The translations under genes were made by a program, and so were the position numbers. Shown in pieces: positions 46,646-55,554 of a stretch of DNA of 64,000 nt. Numbering within the stretch: position 1 is the first letter of the stretch; each line of letters begins with the position of its first letter. The DNA lies in the NCBI GenBank assembly GCA_030603065.1, contig JAUVYN010000004.1, positions 1 to 64,000 on the forward strand, read 5' to 3'. The DNA is from Pseudomonas sp. (GTDB taxonomy: Bacteria; Pseudomonadota; Gammaproteobacteria; Pseudomonadales; Pseudomonadaceae). Below the pieces are notes generated by a model that was not told where the DNA came from, did no database searches, and saw nothing but the letters and a program-made list of their open reading frames with translations.

Positions 46646-49101
46646 GAAATCTCCTTGTCATCGCTGTCACGCCCAGCGTAAGGCCAATGCTGCAACATGT
46701 TCTGGATCAGCCTGGCCAGCTCGGCGCTGTCGTGGCGGGATTTGACCAGATGCCGATGGACCCGGCTGGTTTCAGTGTTCGTCGCGTCCAGCGCAGAGAA
46801 GATCACAACCGGTGTGGGCGGGCTGGACTGGGCCAGTTCATCGATAAGCTCCGACCCATCTCCATCGGGTAGCATCAGGTCGAGTATGGCGAGGTCATGG
46901 TGGCGGACGCGCAGTTGTTGCCGGGCTTCGGCGAGACTACCGGCGCCTATCAGATCGATGTCCAGCGAGGCAAGCAGGCTAGCCATCAAGCTTCGCAGGT
47001 CGTCGTCGTCCTCCACATGAAGGATGCATGGGCGTGCTCCGCGGTGCTTCATGCAGGCACTGACCACCTCAAGCACACGTGACGGGTCGATCGGCTTATG
47101 CAACCAATCCATGACGCCTACCGCGCCGCCGCGCAGAGCCACTTCGCCAGGGACCGGATCGGCCTGCTGCAGATTCACGACCAGCACCGGCAGGTGGCGC
47201 AGGCTCGGTTGATCACGCAGTGCCTGTATGAACGCGATGCAGTCCTCGTCGCACAGGGCAGGGCTTAACGTCAACGCGTGGAAAACGCCCTGCGTCAGTA
47301 GTTGCCGCGCGGCTGCGGCATCGGCTGCAACCCGCGTCGTATACCCTTGCTGTTCGAGCAGCTGCGTCAATTGAATGGCCGCTTCCGCGTGTGGCTCGAG
47401 AACCAGAATGCAGCGATCCCCGCGGCAGGCCGTGGGTAGAGTAGTCGGGACGGATGTGACAGGGGCTCCCACCGCCGGCAGACGCACATTAAATCGGGTG
47501 CCGGCTCCAACCTGCGACTGGAAGCCGATCTCGCCGCCCATCTGCTCGACCAGGGATCGAGTAATTGCAAGTCCCAGTCCGGTCCCGCCGAGTCTGCGCA
47601 CGTCAGAGGAGTCTGCCTGGGCGAATCGCTCGAAAACGCGGGGCTGGAAATCCTCGGGGATGCCTCTTCCCGTGTCATTGACACTGAACTCCATCCAGGT
47701 ATTTTCCCAACGCAAACCGATTTCCACAACGCCGCCCTGGTAGGAATGCTTGATCGCATTCGACAGTAGGTTGGCCATGACCTGCGCGAATCGCTCTGCG
47801 TCGACCCTTACCGATACGCCGTCAACCCGGTCTGCCAGGCGCAGCTCCACGCCGTACTGCTGAGCATAGGGCAGGTTGTATTCAATGGCCTGTTCCACCA
47901 GCGTTACCGGCGTATGCAGGGCCAGGTGGAGGGGCAGCTGACCCGCCTCGAGCTTCTCGATGTCAAGGATGTCGTTGATCAGTTGCACCAGGCGTTCGCT
48001 GTTCTTGAAGGCTATGTCCAGCAAAGGTCGCTGAGTTGACGACACGTCACCTAGCATGCCGTTGGCGAGCATACCCAGAGCACCGCGGATTGCCGTCAGC
48101 GGAGTGCGCAACTCATGGCTCACGGTAGAAATGAACTCGGTTTTCATGCGCTCGGCGCGCAGCACTTCGGTGACGTCTCTCGCGATCACCAGGTGATCGC
48201 CCAGGCCAGTTGGAGCAACGCGTATCTCATAGGTGTTGCCACGCCCGTCCTCCCAGTTGAACTGGCGGGTCTCGTCTGCATCGGGCAGCTGCTCCAGCAA
48301 TGCCTGTGTGAAGTGTTCCGGAACCGGGCTCTTCAGTTCGTGGTCAGTCAGACTGCTGATTCGGCCTCTGGTGTCGATTTCATACAGATCATCAGGCATC
48401 GCGCCGAACAGGGCCTCCAGCCGTGCTGCACTGGCTTGGGCCCGGTAAGCGAGGCGTTGCCGCAGGCTCAGGCTGCGAACTACCGAAGCGAAGGCCAGCC
48501 CGAGCAGCAAAAGGACCAGCAGGCCACCTACGACTGCAAACAAATGGCCGCGGGCGACCTGGGCGTCGAGCTGCCGATGGTCGTGGGCAAGCAGCTCGAC
48601 CTCATGCATGCGCAGCTCATCGAATAGCGCTCGCAGCGCCTCCATCGTCTGTCTGCCGCCGGCACCGAGCAAACGCTGCGATGCGGCTTCCAGCCCTTGC
48701 TCCTGACGCGTATGAATGTTTGCCGCGGAAATCGACAGCCTCTGCTCGATGAGGCGGTCTAGGTCGCTAAGCCAATCTGGCCGAGGTGGTGGGCCATTGA
48801 TGACCATTGCCTCCGCCAGTTGCACGCGCTGGACGGCCAAACGCTCGCGGGCCGCCTGATAGGGAGCCAGATAGTCATCAACGCCGGTGATTACAAATCC
48901 GCGTTCGCCGGATTCGACGTCCTGCAATAACGAGAACGTGTCAGTGGCGGCTGCCATGACCTCCAGGCTGTGCAGTACGGAGTCGTTCGCGCTGACCAGC
49001 GCCTGTTGGACGCTGCGCGCCTGCCAGGCCAAACCCAACAGCATGAACAAAGCGAAAGCGAAGGTGACGCTGTGCCAGGCGACACGGGGAGATTCTTGCA
49101 A
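46642..49101 (-). CDS. Hybrid sensor histidine kinase with CHASE3, PAS-like domain and two receivers
   Basis: An 819-residue inner-membrane kinase. TM1 about residues 9-27, a CHASE3-type periplasmic sensor (30-185), TM2 about 186-208, a PAS-like domain (228-312), HisKA with phosphorylatable His329 in STVSHELRTPLTA, HATPase with N-box NLLSNAIKHS and G1/G2 boxes DTGRGIPED and GGTGLGLAI, then two receivers. The first receiver (about 563-680) has lost its acceptor Asp (Ser at 613 in LTLSPAL) and one acidic residue. The second (692-803) is intact, with Asp741. There is no HPt. It is the first gene of the five-gene operon; a palindrome lies 42-57 bases upstream. Confidence 0.93.
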   Translation of the reverse strand: MQESPRVAWHSVTFAFALFMLLGLAWQARSVQQALVSANDSVLHSLEVMAAATDTFSLLQDVESGERGFVITGVDDYLAPYQAARERLAVQRVQLAEAMVINGPPPRPDWLSDLDRLIEQRLSISAANIHTRQEQGLEAASQRLLGAGGRQTMEALRALFDELRMHEVELLAHDHRQLDAQVARGHLFAVVGGLLVLLLLGLAFASVVRSLSLRQRLAYRAQASAARLEALFGAMPDDLYEIDTRGRISSLTDHELKSPVPEHFTQALLEQLPDADETRQFNWEDGRGNTYEIRVAPTGLGDHLVIARDVTEVLRAERMKTEFISTVSHELRTPLTAIRGALGMLANGMLGDVSSTQRPLLDIAFKNSERLVQLINDILDIEKLEAGQLPLHLALHTPVTLVEQAIEYNLPYAQQYGVELRLADRVDGVSVRVDAERFAQVMANLLSNAIKHSYQGGVVEIGLRWENTWMEFSVNDTGRGIPEDFQPRVFERFAQADSSDVRRLGGTGLGLAITRSLVEQMGGEIGFQSQVGAGTRFNVRLPAVGAPVTSVPTTLPTACRGDRCILVLEPHAEAAIQLTQLLEQQGYTTRVAADAAAARQLLTQGVFHALTLSPALCDEDCIAFIQALRDQPSLRHLPVLVVNLQQADPVPGEVALRGGAVGVMDWLHKPIDPSRVLEVVSACMKHRGARPCILHVEDDDDLRSLMASLLASLDIDLIGAGSLAEARQQLRVRHHDLAILDLMLPDGDGSELIDELAQSSPPTPVVIFSALDATNTETSRVHRHLVKSRHDSAELARLIQNMLQHWPYAGRDSDDKEIS

Positions 49102-49136
49102 ACCAGACTCCTGACTCCCGGGGTACGTATATGGAC

Positions 49137-49173
49137 GGTACTTGAACCCTAGGGTTCACAGCTGTCCAGTACC
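49137..49173. promoter_or_regulatory. Palindrome upstream of the hybrid-kinase operon
   Basis: A perfect 16-bp palindrome, TGAACCCTAGGGTTCA (49143-49158), is flanked by GGTACT (49137-49142) and AGTACC (49168-49173), also inverted repeats. It lies 36-72 bases before the kinase ATG. Symmetry and position fit a dimeric regulator site. Confidence 0.55.
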
Positions 49174-49248
49174 AGTGTAGTCGGTGAATCTGCATGCCCC
49201 CTAAAGACTGGTGCCAAACGACGAAAAATCAACGAGTTACGTCTCTCC

Positions 49249-49266
49249 CAGCTATCCTGATAGCTG
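49249..49266. repeat. Inverted repeat between the extra ftsH and the kinase operon
   Basis: CAGCTATC and GATAGCTG (8 bp, perfect) separated by two bases, 51 bases beyond the ftsH stop. A loop of two bases makes an RNA hairpin poor, so a DNA-binding site is more likely. Confidence 0.35.
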
Positions 49267-49316
49267 CCCGGGCGAGCAAAACGCATCGAAGGGCTTTGAC
49301 GAGGCGAGGGCAGTGC

Positions 49317-51137
49317 TCATCCTTGTTTCAGCCCCTGGCCGAGGAGGGCAGGAAACTCTTCCGGGGTGATGGTTTCGTTGTGCAGCAGCAGTTCAGCGCC
49401 GGCGGTCAGTTCCTCCCTGCGGGTAGCGAGAATTTGCCGGGCACGTTCATAGGCCTCATCGATCAGAGTCCGCACTGCGTCGTCGATCTTTTCGGCGGTG
49501 CGCTCGGAAAAGTCGCGTTCGCGCACAGCCAGCACCTGTTCTCCCAGAAACCGAGACTGTTGTGGTTCGAATACGGCCTGACCAACTTCAGGACTCATGC
49601 CAAAGCGAGTCACAATCTGTCTTGCAATATCAGTTACCTTGGCCAGATCATCAGCCGCTCCGGTGGATATCTCATCGAAGACCAACTCTTCGGCGGCGCG
49701 GCCGGCAAGCAAAACGACCAGCCGGTCCTTGAGTTCCTGTGCCGTGATCAAAAAACGGTCTTCAGTAGGCCTCTGCATGGTGTAACCGAGAGCCCCTATG
49801 GACCGGGGAATGATGGAGACCTTGTGTACCGGGTCCATGCCGGGGAGGGTGGCTGCTGCCAGGGCGTGCCCCATTTCATGGTAGGCCACCACTTCGCGCT
49901 CGTGCGCCTGCAGAAGTCTACCCTTGCGCTCTGACCCAGCGATCAGACGTTCTAGTGCCGTAGTGAAATCGTCCATGCTTACGCTTTGGGCGCTGCGGCG
50001 GGTCGCTACGATGGCCGCTTCGTTCACCAGGTTCGCCAGATCCGCGCCGGTGAAGCCTGTCGTCAGCGCAGCGAGGGCGTCGGCGTCTATGTCCGCTCCC
50101 AGGGTGATGCGCTTGAGATGAACGCGCAGAATGGCGGCCCGGCCGTTGCGGTCAGGTCTGTCGATGACCACCTGGCGATCGAAGCGGCCGGCTCGCATCA
50201 AGGCGGGATCAAGCACCTCCGGCCGGTTGGTAGCCGCCAGTAGCACGACGCCCTCACGCGGGTCGAAGCCATCGAGCTCGGCGAGTAGCTGATTCAGAGT
50301 TTGTTCCTTTTCGTCATTGCCGCCAAAGGTCGCAACACCACGCATCTTGCCAAGAGCGTCCAGCTCGTCGATGAAAATGATGCAGGGCGCAGCCTGGCGA
50401 GCCTGAGTGAACAGGTCGCGCACCCTGGCGGCACCCACACCGACGAACATCTCCACGAACTCAGAACCAGAGATCGAGAAGAATGGCACTCCAGCTTCGC
50501 CGGCCACGGCCTTGGCAACCAGCGTTTTACCGGTGCCTGGCGGCCCGACCAGCAGAATGCCCTTGGGAATGCGTGCGCCCAGGCGGCTATAGGTCGGCTG
50601 ATCCTTGAGGAAGGATACGATCTCTTGAAGTTCTGCCTTGGCCTCATCGATTCCGGCCACATCATCGAAGGTGACGCCGGTGTCACGCTCAACGTAGACC
50701 TTGGCCTTGGATTTGCCGATATTGACCATGCCGCCCATGCCTTGCCGGTTGGCAATGTTGCGAAACATGAACAGCCAGAAAATGATGATCAGCGCGAGCG
50801 GCAGCAGCCAGGAAATCAGATTGGTCAGCCATGTGTTGCTCGGGCGATTGCGGAAGCTCACGTTGTGACGTGCTAGCAACTCGGCTAGTTGAGGATCCAC
50901 TCGTTGCGTAACGAATCGTTCGAATCGACCGTCGGGCGATGTGTAGCGACCTTGGATCTCGTTCTCGCCAATGACCAGCTCTGTGATGGCTTGGCGTTCG
51001 AGCAATTCAAGAAACTCGCTATAGCCAATCGCGCGCGTGGTCTGGCTGGTCGACCACCAGCTTTGAAACAGGAGGAGCGCGATGAACGCGACGAGAAAAT
51101 AGCCAATATTCCACTGATGTGTTTTATGGAGATCCAT
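49317..51137 (-). CDS. Accessory FtsH-family ATP-dependent zinc metalloprotease
   Basis: A 606-residue membrane AAA+ protease. TM1 near residues 10-26, a small periplasmic domain, TM2 about 104-125, Walker A GPPGTGKT (198-205), pore loop FVGVG, Walker [10 protein letters not shown] and the zinc site HEMGH (420-424), with the third ligand in the [12 protein letters not shown] region. Housekeeping ftsH normally sits beside rlmE and folP, so this is likely a second copy, like ftsH2 of stress islands in Pseudomonas. A perfect ANR/FNR-type box precedes it. It probably degrades damaged membrane proteins. Confidence 0.9.
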   Translation of the reverse strand: MDLHKTHQWNIGYFLVAFIALLLFQSWWSTSQTTRAIGYSEFLELLERQAITELVIGENEIQGRYTSPDGRFERFVTQRVDPQLAELLARHNVSFRNRPSNTWLTNLISWLLPLALIIIFWLFMFRNIANRQGMGGMVNIGKSKAKVYVERDTGVTFDDVAGIDEAKAELQEIVSFLKDQPTYSRLGARIPKGILLVGPPGTGKTLVAKAVAGEAGVPFFSISGSEFVEMFVGVGAARVRDLFTQARQAAPCIIFIDELDALGKMRGVATFGGNDEKEQTLNQLLAELDGFDPREGVVLLAATNRPEVLDPALMRAGRFDRQVVIDRPDRNGRAAILRVHLKRITLGADIDADALAALTTGFTGADLANLVNEAAIVATRRSAQSVSMDDFTTALERLIAGSERKGRLLQAHEREVVAYHEMGHALAAATLPGMDPVHKVSIIPRSIGALGYTMQRPTEDRFLITAQELKDRLVVLLAGRAAEELVFDEISTGAADDLAKVTDIARQIVTRFGMSPEVGQAVFEPQQSRFLGEQVLAVRERDFSERTAEKIDDAVRTLIDEAYERARQILATRREELTAGAELLLHNETITPEEFPALLGQGLKQG

Positions 51138-51191
51138 GGGCGCCTCAACAGTCCGATGTTGGAAGTAGACTCTAGATCAGTCTGGCGTACC

Positions 51192-51205
51192 TTGATACCG
51201 ATCAA
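51192..51205. promoter_or_regulatory. ANR/FNR box upstream of the accessory ftsH
   Basis: TTGATACCGATCAA matches the consensus TTGAT-N4-ATCAA perfectly. On the minus strand a -10-like TCTACT (51169-51164) follows so that the box would be centred near -41.5, the activating position, with the start of transcription about 20 bases before the ftsH ATG. Confidence 0.7.
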
Positions 51206-51309
51206 GCTAACGGCAGTAGTTCGCATAATCTATATTATGTTAAATTACGTACTGATTACGGAGAATGGATGAAGTCCTTGATGCCGCCCTCACGCCAGGA
51301 ACCGGCGTA

Positions 51310-51897
51310 TCAGAAAAAGTACCAGCCTAGCACCCCAGCACCGCCTACACAGGCTGCCCCTGCAATTATCATCAGCACTCCGTCACGTGCAATCAGCGCC
51401 AGTCCGAAAGCCGCCAGCGCCAGCCCGACTGTCAGTGCGCTGAACGGCACGAATTCCATCACCGGTAACATTAACGCCAACAGAATGCAGGTGCCGGCAA
51501 CCACATGTACAGCCGCACCCTGGGTCAGATAAACCAGCCGTGGTCCGGTGATGCGATCGAACCAGCTCGCCGGCTTGCGCATCCAGTCGATCGCCTTGTC
51601 CAGCTTGCGCTTTTCGACGGACTTTTCCATGACCCATTTAGGCAGCCAGAACTGGTCCCGTCCAACGAGCAGCTGGCCAGCGGTAAGCAGCACCAGCAGG
51701 CCCATGATGGTGGGAACGCCGGGGATCGGACCGATGATCGGCGCCAGCGTCACTATTCCGGCAAGCAGCAGCAGCGGACCAAATGAACGGGAGCCTATGG
51801 TCTCCATTATGGCCCCGAGAGACACCCTGCCCTTGCTGTCGTCCGCTTCCTGCAGATGATCGAGCAGATCGTTTATGGTGGACAGGTCATTTGCCAT
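51310..51897 (-). CDS. exoD: ExoD-family membrane protein
   Basis: A 195-residue protein with about four hydrophobic segments and the family region FGPLLLLAGIVTLAPIIGPIPGVPTIMGLLVLL. ExoD was found through exopolysaccharide defects in Sinorhizobium; its activity is not known. The C terminus is hydrophobic (VLMIIAGAACVGGAGVLGWYFF). It lies between the extra ftsH and the ABC exporter, all on the minus strand, near the GT2 operon, which is suggestive but not proof of a polysaccharide role. A 172-base gap holds the ftsH control region. Confidence 0.85.
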   Translation of the reverse strand: MANDLSTINDLLDHLQEADDSKGRVSLGAIMETIGSRSFGPLLLLAGIVTLAPIIGPIPGVPTIMGLLVLLTAGQLLVGRDQFWLPKWVMEKSVEKRKLDKAIDWMRKPASWFDRITGPRLVYLTQGAAVHVVAGTCILLALMLPVMEFVPFSALTVGLALAAFGLALIARDGVLMIIAGAACVGGAGVLGWYFF

Positions 51898-51993
51898 GGC
51901 GGTACGTGTCGTCCTGGAATGGCATTGAATGGTTCCTCCGCTCGTCTGTCTCCCTACGGCAGGTGTTTCAGAGGTAAGTTCCGGGGTGCCTGA

Positions 51994-53178
51994 TCAACGC
52001 GCACGTACGCGTACGCCGTCGGCAAGATTTTGGGCCGGATGTACGATGACCTGATCGCCAGCGACCAGCCCGGCGACCACCTCGGTGCTCAGGCCACTGC
52101 GGCGGCCAGGTTCTACAACCTGGAAGCGAGCCCTGCCGTCACGGAGCACGAAGGTTCCCCAGCCAGCATCGCGGCGAAACAGTGCGCTGGTCGGCACCTG
52201 CAATACGTCCTCGGCTTCCCAGAGAATGAATCGAGCCTCGACTCGAAAGCCGTCACCGAGGTTCTGCCACTCTGCCCGCGGTGCGTCCAGGTCGACGATC
52301 ACCCATACGCGATGCTCCTCGACCCCAAGCGCTGAGAGCTTCATGAAGCCCGCAGGCTCGATCCGCCTGACTCGCCCGGGCAATGTACTGTCGCCTCCCC
52401 AGCGCTCGAGCTCTACCCGCATGCCGGGTTGCAGACGAACCGCATCCGGAGAGAGCACATCCACCTCTATCTCCAGGCTGGAAAGATTGCCAAGCGAGAC
52501 AATGGGCTCCCCGGCCTGCACGCTACCCTCACTCTGGCGCAACCGGCGTAGCACTACGCCATCCACTGGCGAGACAACCTGAATCGGCGCTGGCGCGTTG
52601 CCATTCTGTTCGGTTGACAGCATAGCCTCGGCGTTATCTTTTTCGTGTCGTGCCACATCTACCGCAAACCGTGCTGAACGCAGGCTCGCCGTGGCGCGGC
52701 GCATTTCCGACTGCGCCTGGTCGAGCACTTCGGCAGGCATGTGTCCGGCCGATACCATGCGCTCGATTCTGCGCAACTCGGCTCGCGCCAGGTCCACCCT
52801 GGCCTGTTCGCTGTCTACCAGAGCCTGGGCCAGTTCCAGTGACGACTCGGCCCTGGCCAACGTCGCGCGAGCCTGCGCCCGGGTTCTACTATCGAGCGGC
52901 TGAGCCAAATGGGGGTGCAACAGAAACAGCACTTGGCCACGGCCAACCTCATCCCCCGGTTCAAGCACGACCCGGCCGAGAAACCCGCTCACCGGGGCGG
53001 AAACGTCATAGCGGTCAGACAGGCGTGTGCGCCCCTCCTCCTCCACTGTTACCTGGAACGGCCCTCGGCTCACCTCAACCACTTCCACCGCCGCCGGTGG
53101 CTCTCGAAATCCGAGCGCCAGAGCCAGCAATAGCACGACTGCCAGCCCTACCAAGACCGCCTTACGCCAGGACAGCAT
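51994..53178 (-). CDS. HlyD-family periplasmic adaptor of an ABC exporter
   Basis: A 394-residue membrane-fusion protein. One N-terminal membrane segment (AVLVGLAVVLLLALALGF), a lipoyl half (RYDVSAPVSGFLGRVVLEPGDEVGRGQVL), a coiled-coil rich in Arg/Ala/Glu (about residues 95-190), the second lipoyl half (PIQVVSPVDGVVLRRL) and beta-barrel domains. The ATG at 53178 has GGAG 6 bases upstream; one at 53196 overlaps the permease stop as ATGA and is an alternative. It works with the permease and ATPase genes upstream as a tripartite pump, probably with a TolC-like channel encoded elsewhere. Confidence 0.88.
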   Translation of the reverse strand: MLSWRKAVLVGLAVVLLLALALGFREPPAAVEVVEVSRGPFQVTVEEEGRTRLSDRYDVSAPVSGFLGRVVLEPGDEVGRGQVLFLLHPHLAQPLDSRTRAQARATLARAESSLELAQALVDSEQARVDLARAELRRIERMVSAGHMPAEVLDQAQSEMRRATASLRSARFAVDVARHEKDNAEAMLSTEQNGNAPAPIQVVSPVDGVVLRRLRQSEGSVQAGEPIVSLGNLSSLEIEVDVLSPDAVRLQPGMRVELERWGGDSTLPGRVRRIEPAGFMKLSALGVEEHRVWVIVDLDAPRAEWQNLGDGFRVEARFILWEAEDVLQVPTSALFRRDAGWGTFVLRDGRARFQVVEPGRRSGLSTEVVAGLVAGDQVIVHPAQNLADGVRVRAR

Positions 53179-53192
53179 TGTGTTCTCCTTCT

Positions 53193-55553
53193 TCATTCGG
53201 CGGCCTTGAGGGCGCGCACCATGTCCAGTTTTGCCAGTTTTCGCCATACCAGAACGGCCGATAGCAAGGTCGCCAACAGAACAACCAGAGCGGCCATGGC
53301 GAAGGTGCCTGGGGTCAGCACCAGAGGTACCCGATAGATATCGGTTTGCATCCCGACCGTGAGTAGCCAGCACATTCCCGTGCCCAACAGGAAACCGGGC
53401 GGCATGGCCAGTAGTGACAACAGGACCAGCTCCCCGAGCAGGATGAAGGCTGTTTCGGCTCGGGTGAAGCCCAGCACGCGCAGGCTTGACAGTTCTCGGC
53501 TGCGTTCTGCAAAGGCGATACGGGCATTGTTGTAGGCCACTGCAAAGGCTATTGATCCTGCCATCATCAGGCTGAAAAACGTGAACACCAGCATGGTCTC
53601 GTCCATCAGTTCGTGAAACGCGGCGACATTCCGGGTTCGTTCGGTGACTCCGAGCACCCGCGGCATGTTCTCGAGATTGCTGTTCAGTGACGTCAGATAC
53701 TCGGGCTGCACGGCAAGGAAGGCGCCGTTGATCGAAGGCGCCTCTTTCAAAACGCGCGAAAGGTACGTTCGATTAACATACGCGCCCACGCCCACGTATT
53801 CCTTCACCAACCCGGCAACTGGAATCTCCAGGACAGCTCTTCGACCTTCCTGTAGATGCACCTCCAGCCTGTCACCTGCCTGAACACCCAACATTCTGGC
53901 CAGATGATCGGTGAGCATCACCCCCTCCTCGGCGAGCTGCAAGGGCTGCAGGCTTGAATCGAGCACCGCGAACAGCTGGCTGCTTTCCGGCAGTCCCTGC
54001 AGCACACTGCGATATTCCCTGTGCCCAAAGCGGAGGATCGCAGGTGCGCTTCTGAAGCCTTCCGCGTGGTACACCCCGGGTAGCGCCCGGAGCGAATGAA
54101 TTGCCCGATCACCGGTGGGCTCATTGAGGGTGACGGTCACGTCCTGCTTCTGCGACAGGCGAAACTGCACTTCAAGCATGTGATCTATGGCCCCGCGCTG
54201 AAACCCGGAAAGCATCATGATGCCCACCGCGAAGGCAGTACCCAGTATCGAGAGTCCTGATTTGACTGGCTGCCGTTCGATGTTACGCAGGATCATTCGC
54301 GTCGGCTGGCTTAACCAACGGACACCCATCTTCTCGAAGATCGCCCGGCGGTAACTTGGCGGCGCCTCTGGACGCATGGCCTCGGCTGGCGGCAGCCGAA
54401 ACGCCCGCCGCAACTCGGCCAGTGTGCCAAGTGCTGCAGCGCCACTCGACACTCCGACAGCGAGGGCGACTACGCTTGGACGGATCCGAAAACTGAGCCA
54501 GGGAAAGCGAAAATAAGTCTGATACATCTCCGCGAGCGCACTCGCGAGCCAGGTACCGAGAAGCACTCCGAGCACCGAGCCGAGCAAGGCAATCAACAGA
54601 ATGAGTGACAGGTAATGCAGCGCCACTGCCAGGCTCGAATAGCCAAATGCCTTGAGCACAGCAATTTGTTCGCGTTGTGTACGGATGAGTCGTGCAGTGA
54701 CCACATTCAGAAGAAACGCCGCTACGCCGATAAAGATAAGGGGTAGCAGCCGCGCCATGTTCTCCAGCTGTGAGAGTTCTTCGTGCAGATAGCGATGTGA
54801 GGTCTGGTCGGCGCGATAGTAGGCGCCCAGCCCACCGTAAGGTGCAAGCAGGACGTCCAGTTCAGTTATTACCTCGTCAGCCACAGCCCCCGGTGCCAGC
54901 GTCAGAACCAGATTGTTGAATGCGCCCTCCATCCCGAAAGCTGCCGCCAGCCCTGTTCTGTTCATCCAGACGATGGCATAGCGGGCATAATCGGGAAACA
55001 TGTCCCCTGGGCGGATCTGATAGATGTACTCCGGCGACAAGGCAAGACCGCTGATACGCATTGTGCGGTAACGCCCGTTTATTACCACTGCCAGCTCATC
55101 GCCCGGTTGCAGGTGGTGAGCCTCGGCGAAGGCTTCGCTTACCAGAATCTCCTCATCACGCCCCACCTCGGGCAACTGTCCAGCCTTGAGGAAGAGTCGA
55201 TTCAGCTCTGGTTGCGCACCATCCGGTATGGAGAGCGCGAGCCCGGTGATCGGCTCGGAGTGCATAGGCAATCTGACGTTCAGTGGGGCGACCACTCGAG
55301 TCTCCAGCATGCCTACGCCACTCACCTCCTGAAGCCGGTTTGCGAGACCGAGCGGAGCGCGCTTGAGGTCAGCGAAGATATCGGCAAACCGCTGATCGAG
55401 GTAGACTCGGTCCTGGGTCAGGCGAAGCGAATCGAGGGTGCTCAGCGCCATCACGAATGTCGCTACCCCCGCGGCCATGACCAGAGCTATCGCCGCACCC
55501 TGCCCCTTGAGGGTCCAGAGCATGCGCAGCATCTTGATATCCAGCGCGCGCAT
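53193..55553 (-). CDS. ABC transporter permease with two FtsX/MacB-type domains
   Basis: A 786-residue inner-membrane protein. Two FtsX-like transmembrane bundles (helices near residues 270-375 and 665-775) surround large periplasmic domains, the arrangement of two-domain MacB-like or LolCE-related permeases with an N-terminal helix near residue 20. Sequence such as IRTQREQIAVLKAFGYSSLAVALHY is the coupling-helix region facing the ATPase. The substrate may be a peptide, lipid or antibiotic. It starts 1 base after the ATPase stop and is followed by the adaptor gene. Confidence 0.88.
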   Translation of the reverse strand: MRALDIKMLRMLWTLKGQGAAIALVMAAGVATFVMALSTLDSLRLTQDRVYLDQRFADIFADLKRAPLGLANRLQEVSGVGMLETRVVAPLNVRLPMHSEPITGLALSIPDGAQPELNRLFLKAGQLPEVGRDEEILVSEAFAEAHHLQPGDELAVVINGRYRTMRISGLALSPEYIYQIRPGDMFPDYARYAIVWMNRTGLAAAFGMEGAFNNLVLTLAPGAVADEVITELDVLLAPYGGLGAYYRADQTSHRYLHEELSQLENMARLLPLIFIGVAAFLLNVVTARLIRTQREQIAVLKAFGYSSLAVALHYLSLILLIALLGSVLGVLLGTWLASALAEMYQTYFRFPWLSFRIRPSVVALAVGVSSGAAALGTLAELRRAFRLPPAEAMRPEAPPSYRRAIFEKMGVRWLSQPTRMILRNIERQPVKSGLSILGTAFAVGIMMLSGFQRGAIDHMLEVQFRLSQKQDVTVTLNEPTGDRAIHSLRALPGVYHAEGFRSAPAILRFGHREYRSVLQGLPESSQLFAVLDSSLQPLQLAEEGVMLTDHLARMLGVQAGDRLEVHLQEGRRAVLEIPVAGLVKEYVGVGAYVNRTYLSRVLKEAPSINGAFLAVQPEYLTSLNSNLENMPRVLGVTERTRNVAAFHELMDETMLVFTFFSLMMAGSIAFAVAYNNARIAFAERSRELSSLRVLGFTRAETAFILLGELVLLSLLAMPPGFLLGTGMCWLLTVGMQTDIYRVPLVLTPGTFAMAALVVLLATLLSAVLVWRKLAKLDMVRALKAAE

Positions 55554-55554
55554 G

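Noticed and set aside
49200..49235. Possible sigma-54 promoter (TGGCAC) upstream of the kinase operon
   Set aside because: On the minus strand TGGCACC is present, but the -12 GC element is missing at the right spacing.
49194..49934. 246-codon open frame on the plus strand overlapping the extra ftsH
   Set aside because: It is antisense to the conserved FtsH C-terminal half. No domain, and the first part runs through the palindrome-containing intergenic region.
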